A stretch of 36,955 nt of DNA from a virus (IMGVR_UViG_3300008262_000780:1-36955); one strand, 5' to 3'. Numbered from the stretch's first letter, positions 1 through 8,173 are shown. Numbers and translations are program-made. Notes: a model not told the origin generated them from the letters alone.

Positions 1-13
1 GTTAAAAAATAAT

Positions 14-21
14 TATATTTG
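14..21 (+). promoter_or_regulatory. Bacteroidota-type -7 promoter box
   Basis: TATATTTG matches the TAnnTTTG -7 consensus of Bacteroidota primary sigma factor. The -33 box would lie before the window. The first ATG is only four bases after the box, so the mRNA could be leaderless or translation could begin at the second ATG (38). Confidence 0.5.
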
Positions 22-25
22 ATTC

Positions 26-295
26 ATGAAAAATCCAATGAAAAAAGCCGTCGGTAAGAAAGTTTCTGAGTACGGTGGTATGGAGAAGTACTCTTCTAAA
101 AAGGCTGAGATGAAACACGAAAAGAAAGAAGGTAAAGCAATGGAGATGAAAGAAAAATCCATGTACGCTAAATCGCAGCCAAAACCAAAAAGCGCTAAGT
201 TGGAACTTGGTCCGAAAAAGAAGATGATGACAAAAACCATCGAGCCTTTGAAGATGAAGAAGACCATCACAAAAATAAAGCAAAAGAAAAAGTAA
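26..295 (+). CDS. lysine-rich basic protein, 89 aa
   Basis: I do not recognise a named family. The protein is extremely rich in Lys (roughly a third of residues) with Met and Glu, and has no membrane segment, so it is probably disordered or helical and nucleic-acid binding by charge. Its start (KKAVGKKVSEYGG) resembles that of the next gene (KAAVKKVAEYAG), suggesting the two are related. It opens a plus-strand run of tightly packed genes leading to terminase. An alternative ATG lies at 38. A DNA-condensing or virion-internal role is inference. Confidence 0.65.
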   Translation: MKNPMKKAVGKKVSEYGGMEKYSSKKAEMKHEKKEGKAMEMKEKSMYAKSQPKPKSAKLELGPKKKMMTKTIEPLKMKKTITKIKQKKK

Positions 296-300
296 TAGTC

Positions 301-618
301 ATGCCAAGAGAAATAAAATCACTAATGAAGCCCGGAAAGGCTAAATTAAAAGCAGCTGTTAAAAAAGTTGCCGAGTACGCTGGCCAAATGCCAGAAGGCA
401 AGTCTTACAAATCCTCTACTTCTACACCAAAACCCGGAAGAAAGGTAGTAAAGACCAAAGGTATGGCATCTCGCACCGTTGACGGAAAAGATGTGATGGT
501 TAAGGAAAAAACAAAAACTGTGACCAAAGGTGGCCTTACCAAAAAGACCGTAGTTAAAGGTAAGGGTATGGCCGGTAGCGGTATCGGCAAGTACAAAGAA
601 GTTAAAAGATTCAAGTAA
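301..618 (+). CDS. lysine-rich basic protein, 105 aa
   Basis: Unrecognised protein with many Lys, Thr, Gly and Val residues, low complexity in the second half (VKEKTKTVTKGGLTKKTVVK) and no acidic or hydrophobic core. The N-terminus carries the KKVAEYAGQMPEG motif shared in part with the upstream gene. It begins five bases after that gene's stop. The composition resembles histone-tail-like or nucleic-acid-binding phage proteins; the function is unknown. Confidence 0.65.
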   Translation: MPREIKSLMKPGKAKLKAAVKKVAEYAGQMPEGKSYKSSTSTPKPGRKVVKTKGMASRTVDGKDVMVKEKTKTVTKGGLTKKTVVKGKGMAGSGIGKYKEVKRFK

Positions 619-619
619 C

Positions 620-841
620 ATGCCATACGGAACTAAGAAACAGCGTTCTGCAATCGTTAAGAAAGCAAGAGCAGGAGTTGATCTCCAAGGTAAAGGCAAG
701 GAGTTCAAAACCGTGGCCAGTAAAGTTGCTGCTTCTTACGAGAAAAAAGGAATGTCACCTGCTAAAGCTAAGGAAATTGGCAAAGCCACTGCTGCAAAAA
801 GCATGTGGAAAAACTTAACCAAAAAGCCTAAGAAGAAGTGA
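620..841 (+). CDS. lysine-rich basic protein, 73 aa
   Basis: Small basic protein ending in KKPKKK. The middle (SKVAASYEKKGMSPAKAKEIGKAT) looks like a helix-turn-helix-length pair of amphipathic helices, but no family is assigned. It starts one base after the previous stop, and its own stop overlaps the next gene's GTG start (GTGA), indicating translational coupling. Length and composition match the neighbouring basic proteins. Confidence 0.65.
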   Translation: MPYGTKKQRSAIVKKARAGVDLQGKGKEFKTVASKVAASYEKKGMSPAKAKEIGKATAAKSMWKNLTKKPKKK

Positions 842-1119
842 GCGACCAGATTGAAATAAATCAGGACAGCAAATGGCAGTTCAGTACGCAGATGCTGGTG
901 GCCATTATCGGCGGTATCATGTCTCTTTTGGGGGTTTACTACACACTAAAGCAAGACATTGAAGAAGCCAAGCTACTTCCGAAGCCTCCGGTTTCAGAAG
1001 TAGAATTTAAGTTGAAAGATGAGCTAATCAGAGAAGCAATCCTAACAACTCAAAAGGACGTTACTGATATCAAGGAAAGCATCAAGAAGCTAGAAGACAG
1101 AGTTTACGATCAAAAGTAA
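838..1119 (+). CDS. single-pass membrane protein with coiled coil, holin-like
   Basis: 93 aa. One membrane segment at about residues 18-38 (MLVAIIGGIMSLLGVYYTL) is followed by a charged helix with heptad-like spacing (about 60-92) predicted to form a coiled coil. The start is GTG inside the stop of the previous gene. A short N-terminus, one membrane segment and a charged C-terminal helix are seen in some phage holins and in XhlA-type proteins, but also in many unrelated phage membrane proteins. A lysis role is suggested only by the spanin-like gene 1.5 kb downstream. Confidence 0.6.
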   Translation: MSDQIEINQDSKWQFSTQMLVAIIGGIMSLLGVYYTLKQDIEEAKLLPKPPVSEVEFKLKDELIREAILTTQKDVTDIKESIKKLEDRVYDQK

Positions 1120-1490
1120 TGAAAGTCACAGCTACTATCGCAAGCAAACTCCTCATCGCAGCTGTCGCTGGATGGGGATTTGGCGTTTTTGTTTCCCAAC
1201 CTTTCATAGACAAGGACCACAAAGCTAAAAAATTGAAGGCAGAGAAATCAGTTGCCTACAAATTGATACAGCAGAATGCTGAGTGGAACAAGCAGAACAC
1301 TGTTACTGGGCTTGATAAAATTCCAAACTGCACCTATGTTTATGAAGATGTGACGAACAATCCTAAAGTCCACTGCAAACTTCCCTGTGTAACTTTATAC
1401 AAGGGATCAAAATTAATCCATCGATGGGAAGGTAACATCATGATGAAAAATGATGTTACCGCCCAGAAGATACAAGACAAAATGAAATAA
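1119..1490 (+). CDS. membrane-anchored protein, possible thioredoxin-like half
   Basis: 123 aa. A hydrophobic N-terminal segment (about residues 8-27) is likely a membrane anchor or signal; the rest would be periplasmic. The stretch LPCVTLYKGSKLIHRWEG (88-105) resembles the cis-proline strand region of thioredoxin folds, and Cys 71, 86 and 90 are present, but no CxxC active site is seen. Its ATG overlaps the previous stop (TAATG). The thioredoxin comparison is weak and needs a structure search. Confidence 0.6.
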   Translation: MKVTATIASKLLIAAVAGWGFGVFVSQPFIDKDHKAKKLKAEKSVAYKLIQQNAEWNKQNTVTGLDKIPNCTYVYEDVTNNPKVHCKLPCVTLYKGSKLIHRWEGNIMMKNDVTAQKIQDKMK

Positions 1491-1711
1491 TGGCTAAACC
1501 AAAATTATCCACTCCTAGAAAATCTCCAATGGAGAGACAATGGGAAATTGAAGATGCAGTTCGTACTCTTCAGAGAGCAGAAACTATCCGTAGCGATAAA
1601 AAGCTAATGGGTGAAGTGAAGAAATCCATGAGCAAGATTCAAAGTATCGTCATGGGTCCTGAGGCAAAAATGGCTAAACCTAAGACCAAGCCTAAACCAA
1701 AAATGAAATAA
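1490..1711 (+). CDS. small basic protein, 73 aa
   Basis: Unrecognised Lys-rich protein. Central residues 14-50 look like a charged helix; the tail is a run of Lys-Pro repeats (MAKPKTKPKPKMK). The start codon overlaps the stop of the gene before (TAATG) and the stop overlaps the start of the gene after in the same way, so translation of the three is probably coupled. Confidence 0.6.
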   Translation: MAKPKLSTPRKSPMERQWEIEDAVRTLQRAETIRSDKKLMGEVKKSMSKIQSIVMGPEAKMAKPKTKPKPKMK

Positions 1712-1851
1712 TGGCTAAGGCAAAAACAACTACAGCTTCTTCTTGGAAGGCCAAACCAAAGGTTTCTAGGCCCGGGGTTCACGCTAAGACAAAAACAAGT
1801 AAGTCTAAGGATTCCAAAAACTATGTGAAGCCTTACAGAGGTCAAGGATGA
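1711..1851 (+). CDS. small basic protein, 46 aa
   Basis: A short frame: ATG at 1711 overlaps the previous TAA (TAATG), and the TGA at 1849 overlaps the ATG of the DUF5872 gene (ATGA). It encodes a Lys/Ser/Thr-rich peptide containing SRPGVHAKTKTSKSK and KPYRGQG, which recalls small proteins beside capsid or packaging genes in Bacteroidota phages. The double coupling and basic composition fit the neighbours. Confidence 0.55.
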   Translation: MAKAKTTTASSWKAKPKVSRPGVHAKTKTSKSKDSKNYVKPYRGQG

Positions 1852-2237
1852 GCACCGCCAAAAAAACAAACCCAAGTAAATGGAAAGCCATTGTTGCCAG
1901 TGTAAAAGCTGGTAGCAAAGGTGGCGATCCCGGGGAATGGTCAGCTCGCAAAGCTCAGATTGCAACACAGCGCTATAAGAAATCTGGCGGTGGATACGTA
2001 GGCCCAAAGAGTTCAGACAACTCTCTCAAGAAGTGGTCAGATCAAAAATGGAGAACATCCGACGGTTCTCCTTCGAAAGGTAAGAAGAGATACTTGCCTG
2101 ATTCAGCATGGAAATCTCTATCCCCCGGTGAGAAAGCAGCGACGAATAAAGCAAAGGCACAAGGAAACGCAAAGGGAAAACAGTTTGTGGCTCAACCAAA
2201 GAGCATTGCCAAGAAAGTTGCTAAGTTCAGAAAATGA
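1848..2237 (+). CDS. DUF5872-family protein
   Basis: 129 aa basic protein. The pattern KWKAIVASVKAGSKGG, then WSARKAQIATQRYKKSGGG, KWSDQKWRTSDG, RYLPDSAW and QFVAQPKSIAKKVAKF is the signature I associate with DUF5872, found in environmental phages and in large eukaryotic DNA viruses. Its molecular role is not known. Here it is the largest of a run of basic proteins, supporting a nucleic-acid or virion-related role by inference. Start by ATGA coupling to the 46-residue gene. Confidence 0.75.
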   Translation: MSTAKKTNPSKWKAIVASVKAGSKGGDPGEWSARKAQIATQRYKKSGGGYVGPKSSDNSLKKWSDQKWRTSDGSPSKGKKRYLPDSAWKSLSPGEKAATNKAKAQGNAKGKQFVAQPKSIAKKVAKFRK

Positions 2238-2329
2238 TGGAAATCGTAGTTGCAGTTGGTGCTGGCCTGTTCTGGACTCTAGTGCTGTGGATATTATTAG
2301 AGTGGCTAGTAAACAAGCGTAAAAAATAA
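2234..2329 (+). CDS. very small membrane protein, 31 aa
   Basis: ATG at 2234 overlaps the stop of the DUF5872 gene (ATGATG). The peptide begins MMEIVVAVGAGLFWTLVLWI and ends in basic NKRKK: one membrane segment with a positively charged tail. Short membrane peptides are common in phages (holins, superinfection exclusion), but nothing identifies this one. Supported by coupling and hydrophobicity only. Confidence 0.45.
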   Translation: MMEIVVAVGAGLFWTLVLWILLEWLVNKRKK

Positions 2330-2345
2330 ATACTATTTTTGGGTT

Positions 2346-2597
2346 ATGATAAAAGTACAATTAACACTGGATCAAGCTGAGGGATTACAAAAATTCGTGA
2401 CTCAACATATAGAACACTGCATAGAGACGCTGGGTAATGAGGAGAGTTGTTACGTTACTCCCAAAGGAGAACTGTTTAAAAGCTACGCTTATTACTGCGG
2501 TTGTCCAACCTGCGACACAAGAGAACAACTTATGGCCACCTTTGATTATTTGAGAAAGTTGGGCGTAGTTAATATCTTTGTCAGCGATGAAAAATAA
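2346..2597 (+). CDS. small cysteine-containing protein, 83 aa
   Basis: Unrecognised. Five cysteines at about 25, 35, 51, 53 and 56, the last three in CGCPTC, could bind a metal. No membrane segment. An acidic C-terminus (FVSDEK) overlaps the start of the spanin-like gene by eleven bases. Cytoplasmic role unknown. Confidence 0.6.
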   Translation: MIKVQLTLDQAEGLQKFVTQHIEHCIETLGNEESCYVTPKGELFKSYAYYCGCPTCDTREQLMATFDYLRKLGVVNIFVSDEK

Positions 2598-3036
2598 CAT
2601 AAGCTTTCCCAAAGCAATGCGGATAATCCTTCTTTCTTTGATTGGAGCTTTTATCTTAACAACACTTCTAACCAGTTGTTCTGCTCAAGACCGTTACAAA
2701 AGACTGGTGAAGAAACACCCTGAGTTTGTTCAGATCGATACTGTTACAGTAACCGATACCATTATCAAGGACGTGAAGATTCGGGTTCCAGAATATAAAG
2801 ATTCATTTATATTCAAGCACGACACAGCCTACGAAACAAAAGAAGTATTCATCTACAAAAAAGGTGATCGAGTTTGGCTCACAGTAAAACCTAAAGAAAT
2901 TACTGTCAGAGATACAGTTCCTTTTGAAGTAAAAGTCCCCGGGAAAGTAGTCACAGTTGAAAAAACAAATTACAATTACATATGGATTACTTTGATAGTC
3001 GGCCTAGTCGTGGGCTTCCTTCTGAGGAGAAGATAA
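2587..3036 (+). CDS. putative unimolecular spanin (lipoprotein with C-terminal membrane segment)
   Basis: 149 aa from ATG 2587 (a TTG-initiated longer form from 2578 is possible). Residues 12-28 are hydrophobic and end in a lipobox (LLTSC), so the mature protein would begin at Cys and be attached to the outer membrane. The middle is rich in alternating Val/Thr/Asp (DTVTVTDTIIKDVKIRVP) typical of beta strands. The C-terminus has a membrane segment (IWITLIVGLVVGFLL) ending RRR, which would sit in the inner membrane. An N-terminal lipobox, beta-rich ectodomain and C-terminal membrane segment is the architecture of u-spanins such as T1 gp11 (161 aa), which fuse inner and outer membranes in the last step of lysis. 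The identification rests on architecture, not sequence similarity. Confidence 0.6.
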   Translation: MKNNISFPKAMRIILLSLIGAFILTTLLTSCSAQDRYKRLVKKHPEFVQIDTVTVTDTIIKDVKIRVPEYKDSFIFKHDTAYETKEVFIYKKGDRVWLTVKPKEITVRDTVPFEVKVPGKVVTVEKTNYNYIWITLIVGLVVGFLLRRR

Positions 3037-3260
3037 ACGACAACGTTAACCACCCATCTCATTATAATCAAGGCAAAGTTGAATGCATTGATGCAATTGA
3101 ATCTGCCACTGTCCACAAAAATGGACTCGATGCTGTTTGTACTGCGAACATAATTAAGTATATTTGGCGGTGCGAAAGCAAGAACGGCATTGAGGATTTG
3201 AAAAAAGCACGATGGTATCTCGAAAAAATGATTCAACACAATGAGCAGAAAGGAACTTGA
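2982..3260 (+). CDS. DUF3310-family protein
   Basis: 92 aa. The core VNHPSHYNQGKVECIDAIES, then NIIKYIWRCESKNGIEDLKKARWYLEKMI, is the DUF3310 signature, a family widespread in phages and often labelled nucleotide kinase without strong evidence. ATG 2982 gives a 55-base overlap with the spanin-like gene; no other ATG in frame precedes the conserved core. Next gene overlaps by 20 bases. Confidence 0.8.
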   Translation: MDYFDSRPSRGLPSEEKINDNVNHPSHYNQGKVECIDAIESATVHKNGLDAVCTANIIKYIWRCESKNGIEDLKKARWYLEKMIQHNEQKGT

Positions 3261-3423
3261 ATTAGCTTTTAAAAAACTCGAAGAGCTAATCTCTTGGCAT
3301 GAATATTATTCTGGCCAACACAATCCTATTGAAGCCAACAAGGTTCAGAAGGAAATCGAAAATCAGAAGCGAATCCTAAAAGATTTGAAAAATGGAGAAA
3401 CTCAAGAAGTTCCTAAAGGATGA
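3241..3423 (+). CDS. small helical protein, 60 aa
   Basis: Unrecognised, highly charged protein with Leu/Ile spacing fitting a two-helix coiled coil broken around EYYSGQHNP. It overlaps both neighbours (20 and 32 bases), as others in this run do. No catalytic motif is visible. Confidence 0.5.
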   Translation: MSRKELELAFKKLEELISWHEYYSGQHNPIEANKVQKEIENQKRILKDLKNGETQEVPKG

Positions 3424-3706
3424 AGGCATTTCCGAAGAGGATGCAATTGAAAGACTACAGGCTCAAATGTTTGATCCTGCCAAAGACTTCTATGCTACGC
3501 TAGTATCTGCTTCCAAGCAGTTGATGGACGGTGTCAAATCTAAAACTCTTGATCTAGACGATCCCTATTTTAAAGCCCTATTCCAGATTCTTCAGGCCGG
3601 TGATAAGATCAACAAGAGCCTGAAGCTTGCGTTGCTTGAGGCGTACCCTGCTCAGAAGGATCCAGCACAGGAAGAAGAAGACGATACTCCTTTAGCCGAT
3701 AGGTAA
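3392..3706 (+). CDS. probable small terminase subunit
   Basis: 104 aa, all-helical by composition, starting with a short basic helical region (EKLKKFLKDEG) and ending in an acidic tail (EEEDDTPLADR). It lies two bases before the large terminase gene, the usual place for the small subunit, which recognises phage DNA and stimulates the large subunit. No small-terminase signature is clear, so the call rests on position and size. Confidence 0.5.
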   Translation: MEKLKKFLKDEGISEEDAIERLQAQMFDPAKDFYATLVSASKQLMDGVKSKTLDLDDPYFKALFQILQAGDKINKSLKLALLEAYPAQKDPAQEEEDDTPLADR

Positions 3707-3708
3707 AA

Positions 3709-5550
3709 ATGGAAATAGTAAAACTAAAACCCAGCGCCCCCAAGTTCGAATATGACAAGTGGTGGCGCAAGTACGGCCTATCCGAAAACGCAACCACTAA
3801 AGAAAAAAATTTATGGTGGGGGAAGGAACGTGAGCAGTACTGGCTTGAGGGACGTTTTGGTTTAGCTCCTGCTCACTACTTCATGCTTACGCAAGCTACG
3901 ATCAAGACAGCAACAGGTGCAAGAATACGTCCTGTCTGGAGGGACCTTGATGATTTGATCTACGGATCATACCACGAAGCGAAGAATACTTTCTGGGACC
4001 TAATGGTCACCAAGCGTCGTGAAGCAGGTTTGTCATTAACTTTCGGCGGTGTCATTCCAATCTGGATTGCATTTACCAACCCCGGTTCCACTTCACTTCT
4101 AACCTCAGCGGATAAAACTCGTCTTGAAGAAATGTACAAGGACAAACTTCGTGTTGTCTTTGACGGAATTGATTCTTACTATCGTCCGGGGATCATCTCA
4201 ACAAGACAGACTGGTTACCTGCACATGGGTAAACTGGACAAAGCAACTGGTAAGATCAGTGGGTTGGACTCGAAGATAGTAACTCGTGATACAGTTGAAC
4301 AACCTACTTCTCTGGAAGCGTTTCGTGCGATGCATGTATTCCTCGATGAGTTCTTTCTGCATCCTTACGCTGACAAGGTTTATCGTTCAGCTCAGGCTTC
4401 TACCAAAGATGGTTTCATCAAAGTTGCTCCCATTGTCATGGGGGGTAGTGCGGGTGAATCATCTGTAGAAGGTCAGAAGAAAGGCGCTGAGCTTTGGAAA
4501 AATGCGGAGATCATCAAGATGCTTACTGTTTTTCTACCCGGTTGGATGGGGATTCAGAAAGCACCAGAACTCGATGAGAAAGGTAGAGAGACAGGTAAGA
4601 TATTAAACTTCTGTCCCAATGGACACAGCGATGAAAAAGCTGCTACAGAATGGGTAATGAAGACCAGAGAGAACTTGGACAAACTAGAGGACAAGAAGTA
4701 TCTGGAGTCATTTATAAAGCAGTATCCACTCACTATTCAAGAAGTGTTTACTGCAAACGCCAAAGGTGCATTACCTCAGGACGTAATGTCAAAGTTGGTA
4801 GAGAGAGAAAGGATTTTGCTTGGTAACCCACCACCAATCGAACGGTGTGACTTGATCAAGAATGTAGATGGAAAAATCGAAGTCAAACCAAACCCGAAAG
4901 GTAAGATTTTGATGCTTGAACGCTACAACCCAGAGCACAACTATATTGCCGGCATGGACCCAATCCCATTTGTTTCCAATAAACTGAATGATGGTTCGGA
5001 CAATTGCACTGCGATCAAAGATGCAGATACAAATAGGTACGTAGCGATCTACAAGGAACGTGCGTTGGACCCAGATGTAATCATGCACAACACAATTCTC
5101 ATGCAGGATTATTTCGGAAAGGCAAAGGTGAATATTGAGGTGAACCGAGGGGGTGTTATTCTAGACCAGTACAGACAGTTGAACCGTCAAGACTTACTGG
5201 CTTATCGTCCTACCCTGCTGGGTAAAGCATTCAATGCCGGAGATAGAACCTATGGTTGGTACAAAGGCGATGAAACTGGACAGCGAGGCAATGCTTTGAT
5301 CATCGACTACTTGAGAAAATTCTGGATGGAGATTTACTTTCAGGAAATTATCGACGAAGCGAAGAACTATCTCGTAGACAACACGGATATTATTGATGCC
5401 ATGGTATCGTGTGAAATTCAGCACAAGCAGATTCTGGAGAAAAATAAAAGGGATCGTGGGCCAGAGTTAGTGGCCAAGAAGATCCCTACTATTCAAATGG
5501 TAAATGGTAAAGCGGTCAAGGTTTGGGTTGAAGTTAAGCTTCAGAAATAA
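3709..5550 (+). CDS. terL: terminase large subunit
   Basis: 613 aa packaging motor. The N-terminal ATPase shows an atypical Walker A at about 101-109 (TKRREAGLS) and Walker B at 208-215 (MHVFLDEF, with Asp 213 and catalytic Glu 214). The C-terminal RNase H-like nuclease has Asp 417 (YIAGMDP), a second acidic strand near Glu 477 (VNIEVNRGG) and Asp 560/563 (DNTDIIDAM). It translocates DNA into the prohead through the portal and cuts at the end of packaging. It follows the putative small subunit by two bases and its stop overlaps, tail to tail, the end of the minus-strand DnaA-like gene by 17 bases. Confidence 0.92.
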   Translation: MEIVKLKPSAPKFEYDKWWRKYGLSENATTKEKNLWWGKEREQYWLEGRFGLAPAHYFMLTQATIKTATGARIRPVWRDLDDLIYGSYHEAKNTFWDLMVTKRREAGLSLTFGGVIPIWIAFTNPGSTSLLTSADKTRLEEMYKDKLRVVFDGIDSYYRPGIISTRQTGYLHMGKLDKATGKISGLDSKIVTRDTVEQPTSLEAFRAMHVFLDEFFLHPYADKVYRSAQASTKDGFIKVAPIVMGGSAGESSVEGQKKGAELWKNAEIIKMLTVFLPGWMGIQKAPELDEKGRETGKILNFCPNGHSDEKAATEWVMKTRENLDKLEDKKYLESFIKQYPLTIQEVFTANAKGALPQDVMSKLVERERILLGNPPPIERCDLIKNVDGKIEVKPNPKGKILMLERYNPEHNYIAGMDPIPFVSNKLNDGSDNCTAIKDADTNRYVAIYKERALDPDVIMHNTILMQDYFGKAKVNIEVNRGGVILDQYRQLNRQDLLAYRPTLLGKAFNAGDRTYGWYKGDETGQRGNALIIDYLRKFWMEIYFQEIIDEAKNYLVDNTDIIDAMVSCEIQHKQILEKNKRDRGPELVAKKIPTIQMVNGKAVKVWVEVKLQK

Positions 5551-6034
5551 TCTTCATCGCTTCTTCGCTAAACCTTTTGTAGATAGCGGTATATATCTTT
5601 TCCGTTTCTATCCTTGTTTCGTGTACGTTGCATGCATGCAGAATTGTACTGTGATGCTTCATGAACCACATTGCAACTCTTACTGAATTGTAACCCACTT
5701 TCTTGTGAAGAAAGAATATCACCATTCGCTGTGCTTCAAGGACCTCTTCCTTTCTGGTGTTGCTGCAAAACACTTCCAAATCGACCTCATTCTCTTGACA
5801 AGAAAGTATTATGATTCTTTGAATGCTGGCCGGAAGCGTATGAAAAACCAACTTGACCTGAGGCTTTCTGGGAGCCATTGATTTCTTATCGACTAGGATT
5901 CTGGTTTTGAACTTGCGATAGGATTCATTTTTGTAGATTTGTTTGAGAATCTTGTGCTTGTAGATATCTTCGATATTGGCAGCCTTCATCACGATGTCAA
6001 TGATCTCCATCGTGTACTCTTGTACGTTTTTCAT
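5534..6034 (-). CDS. DnaA domain IV-like DNA-binding protein
   Basis: 166 aa. Residues around 95-132 read EAQRMVIFFLHKKVGYN, then a segment ending HHSTILHACNVH; this corresponds to the DnaA C-terminal domain IV (helix-turn-helix plus the DHTTVLHA signature that contacts the DnaA box), with HHSTILHA replacing DHTTVLHA. No AAA+ ATPase domain is present, so it cannot melt an origin as full DnaA does. It may bind DnaA boxes, and two consensus boxes occur at 25846 and 25879. The start overlaps the stop of the preceding gene by four bases (ATGA). It ends the minus-strand replication operon. Confidence 0.65.
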   Translation of the reverse strand: MKNVQEYTMEIIDIVMKAANIEDIYKHKILKQIYKNESYRKFKTRILVDKKSMAPRKPQVKLVFHTLPASIQRIIILSCQENEVDLEVFCSNTRKEEVLEAQRMVIFFLHKKVGYNSVRVAMWFMKHHSTILHACNVHETRIETEKIYTAIYKRFSEEAMKIISEA

Positions 6035-6711
6035 TTTAGGTTCTCCTTCTGCTTTTTAAATTGTTCAAACCATGTCGGTGTGGTGTCGCCTATATTAGGG
6101 GTCACACCGGCAGATAAATCACACCTGTACATTTGTAACAGTCTTATAACTTCTTCCTCACTGTACATTCTTTCTGCTTGCCATTTTTTAGCTTCATCTA
6201 CCTTTTTGTTAATATAACCTTTTAAGTATTCAGACTGTTCCGTTGTTAGCGATGCCCATATTTCTTCAAATGATTTTCCAGCAGCTTCTTCAATTGTTTC
6301 TTGTTTAGGTTCTTCTTGTGGTTTGATGATTTTGTAACATTGGGATTTATCCAATTCACTCCATCTAAACCTTTTATAGTCAAAAATTACATCAACACTC
6401 TCACAACTTGGGTTCTTAACAAACCACTCAAGGAACTTATCATCAATAGCTTGTACACCATCATTGATTAAGTCTGGGTCTGTTGTTAGGATGATTTTGT
6501 GATGATATTTATGGTTTATAGTGTTGTTCTTTCTTACTGCATTGTCTAAAGAATTGTAATAATAATCTCCTTCTTTAATTTCTTCATTAGAAGTGATGTA
6601 GATGTGATGGCTCCTAAAGTTTTCTTGTAGACTTGCTTCAATGTGGAATTGACCGCCAAACTCATGCAGTATACTTGGCTTATCTGTTGCTAGTAAATAT
6701 ATGTTCTTCAT
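6031..6711 (-). CDS. conserved flavobacterial phage protein, two-part
   Basis: 226 aa. The N-terminal half (about 1-130) is a unique region. The C-terminal module starting at EEPKQETIEEAAG continues through KWQAERMYSEEEVIRLLQMY to WFEQFKK, a motif set I know from many flavobacterial phage and prophage proteins of unknown function. A shorter paralogue of this module is encoded at 14001-14276. Cytoplasmic; no catalytic motif seen. Confidence 0.65.
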   Translation of the reverse strand: MKNIYLLATDKPSILHEFGGQFHIEASLQENFRSHHIYITSNEEIKEGDYYYNSLDNAVRKNNTINHKYHHKIILTTDPDLINDGVQAIDDKFLEWFVKNPSCESVDVIFDYKRFRWSELDKSQCYKIIKPQEEPKQETIEEAAGKSFEEIWASLTTEQSEYLKGYINKKVDEAKKWQAERMYSEEEVIRLLQMYRCDLSAGVTPNIGDTTPTWFEQFKKQKENLK

Positions 6712-6724
6712 ATAACATTCTTCT

Positions 6725-8173
6725 TTAAAATAGTTTTAGTTGTTTAGGTTCAACGACATCAATGATCTTCAAACATTCAGTTACAAAAAACTCATAGTTG
6801 ATGTTGTAGTCTTCGAAGTTCTCAGGTTCATAGTAACGATTGAACTTCATGGTTTTCTGGTTGGCTAAAAGGCTATGCACTCGTCCGTCAACGTTTACCT
6901 TGAGGGATGTACCACCACCTTTTATCACTGGGAAAAACCGGAGCATCTTACCATGGTTCTCTTGAATAACTTTGTTTTTCTCCTTATCCAAGTAGTTGAA
7001 CACCGCTGACCACCCACTGTACGCCTTGTATCTACCACAAAAATCATAGATGTTCTTGCTGTTCTTTACAGTTTCTTCAATTGGCACACCGCTTACATAG
7101 TAAGCTTCAAGAGCTTTTGGTACAATGAGGAATGAGTTGTCTTTGTGCAGTTGCTTTTCGGTTTCAAATATACCTTTCTTTTTGACTTTACCGTCCATGC
7201 TTATGGCCAGATAGTTGTTTACATCACGGATTACCATCTTCGAATACTCCACTGACTCAAGAATTAACTTGGTTTGCTTGCACCACTCCTCGCTAATCTC
7301 TTCTACGATGTGAACTTTGTCTCTGGGGATTCGGATCGTAATACCATCGGTATTGATTTGAAGCATTTCCAAGCCGGGAACGTTGTCTACGAACTTCTCA
7401 GCCAACATAGAAAGCAACAGCTGTCCATTCAAAGTAATCGAATAGAAGTAGTAACGATCGTAGAAGGCTGAAGTAACCTCACCAGTTTTACCAAACACTC
7501 CATTGAGAGCAAGCTTCAAACCTGCATCTTCTGTTTTGTTCTTGGCTTTCTGTGCCTCGACACGTTTTTCAAAGAGACTCTTGTACGTTTCTACAAACGC
7601 TGCTTGAGGAATGTGCTTTGGGTGCAGGTCATTTTGAATGGCAAGGTTTGGATAGTAACTCTTCACATCAATATCTATAATGATATAGTTGTCATCGCTG
7701 CAATAAACCCCCGGTTCGATACATCCATGGACACCCCCAACTCCGTAGTCATACTGAAAGCCTTTGTACTTGACATTGTATTTTAGCTTCTGTGCGTCAG
7801 AAACTACCGTCCACTTGACTTTATTCAGCAATTCTTGGAATGCTGCACTTTCAAACTTTACGTACGGCAGAATGCATTTATTTAAGTCAATGGTTTTGTC
7901 AAACTGAACAGCGTCCCTTAGTTCTTTCTTGCTCAATCCAAACTCCTTGCGAATCGCCTTGAGAAAGATTTCCTCGCCGATTGCAATGTCTGGCATGTTC
8001 AGCATGAAACGCTTGTTCAACTTACCCAGTTCTTTTCTGAAGGTGAGTTGGTCTTTGCAGATTTCAAAGAAGGCTTGGGTACTCAGAACATCGTTCATAT
8101 TGTACTCTAGGATCTCGGGAATCATTTCCTCGGTGACCATGGTTGTGTGGTGAAAAGGCATATCCTGAACCAC
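6725..8173 (-). CDS. family B DNA polymerase, polymerase domain and end of exonuclease domain
   Basis: 482 aa from GTG 8173. It carries Exo III (Tyr 24 to Asp 28, YNMND), polymerase motif A at about 166-176 (DIDVKSYYPN), motif B at 220-228 (KLALNGVFG) and motif C around 273-277 (INTDG, in place of YxDTDS). The N-terminal part, with Exo I and Exo II, lies in a different frame at 8122-8412. From Exo II Asp to Exo III Tyr there are about 126 bases (42 codons), while related polymerases have about 100 residues, so roughly 60 residues appear missing as well as a frame change. This is either a deleted proofreading domain, a split gene, or an assembly fault. The polymerase motifs look intact. Confidence 0.85.
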   Translation of the reverse strand: MVQDMPFHHTTMVTEEMIPEILEYNMNDVLSTQAFFEICKDQLTFRKELGKLNKRFMLNMPDIAIGEEIFLKAIRKEFGLSKKELRDAVQFDKTIDLNKCILPYVKFESAAFQELLNKVKWTVVSDAQKLKYNVKYKGFQYDYGVGGVHGCIEPGVYCSDDNYIIIDIDVKSYYPNLAIQNDLHPKHIPQAAFVETYKSLFEKRVEAQKAKNKTEDAGLKLALNGVFGKTGEVTSAFYDRYYFYSITLNGQLLLSMLAEKFVDNVPGLEMLQINTDGITIRIPRDKVHIVEEISEEWCKQTKLILESVEYSKMVIRDVNNYLAISMDGKVKKKGIFETEKQLHKDNSFLIVPKALEAYYVSGVPIEETVKNSKNIYDFCGRYKAYSGWSAVFNYLDKEKNKVIQENHGKMLRFFPVIKGGGTSLKVNVDGRVHSLLANQKTMKFNRYYEPENFEDYNINYEFFVTECLKIIDVVEPKQLKLF

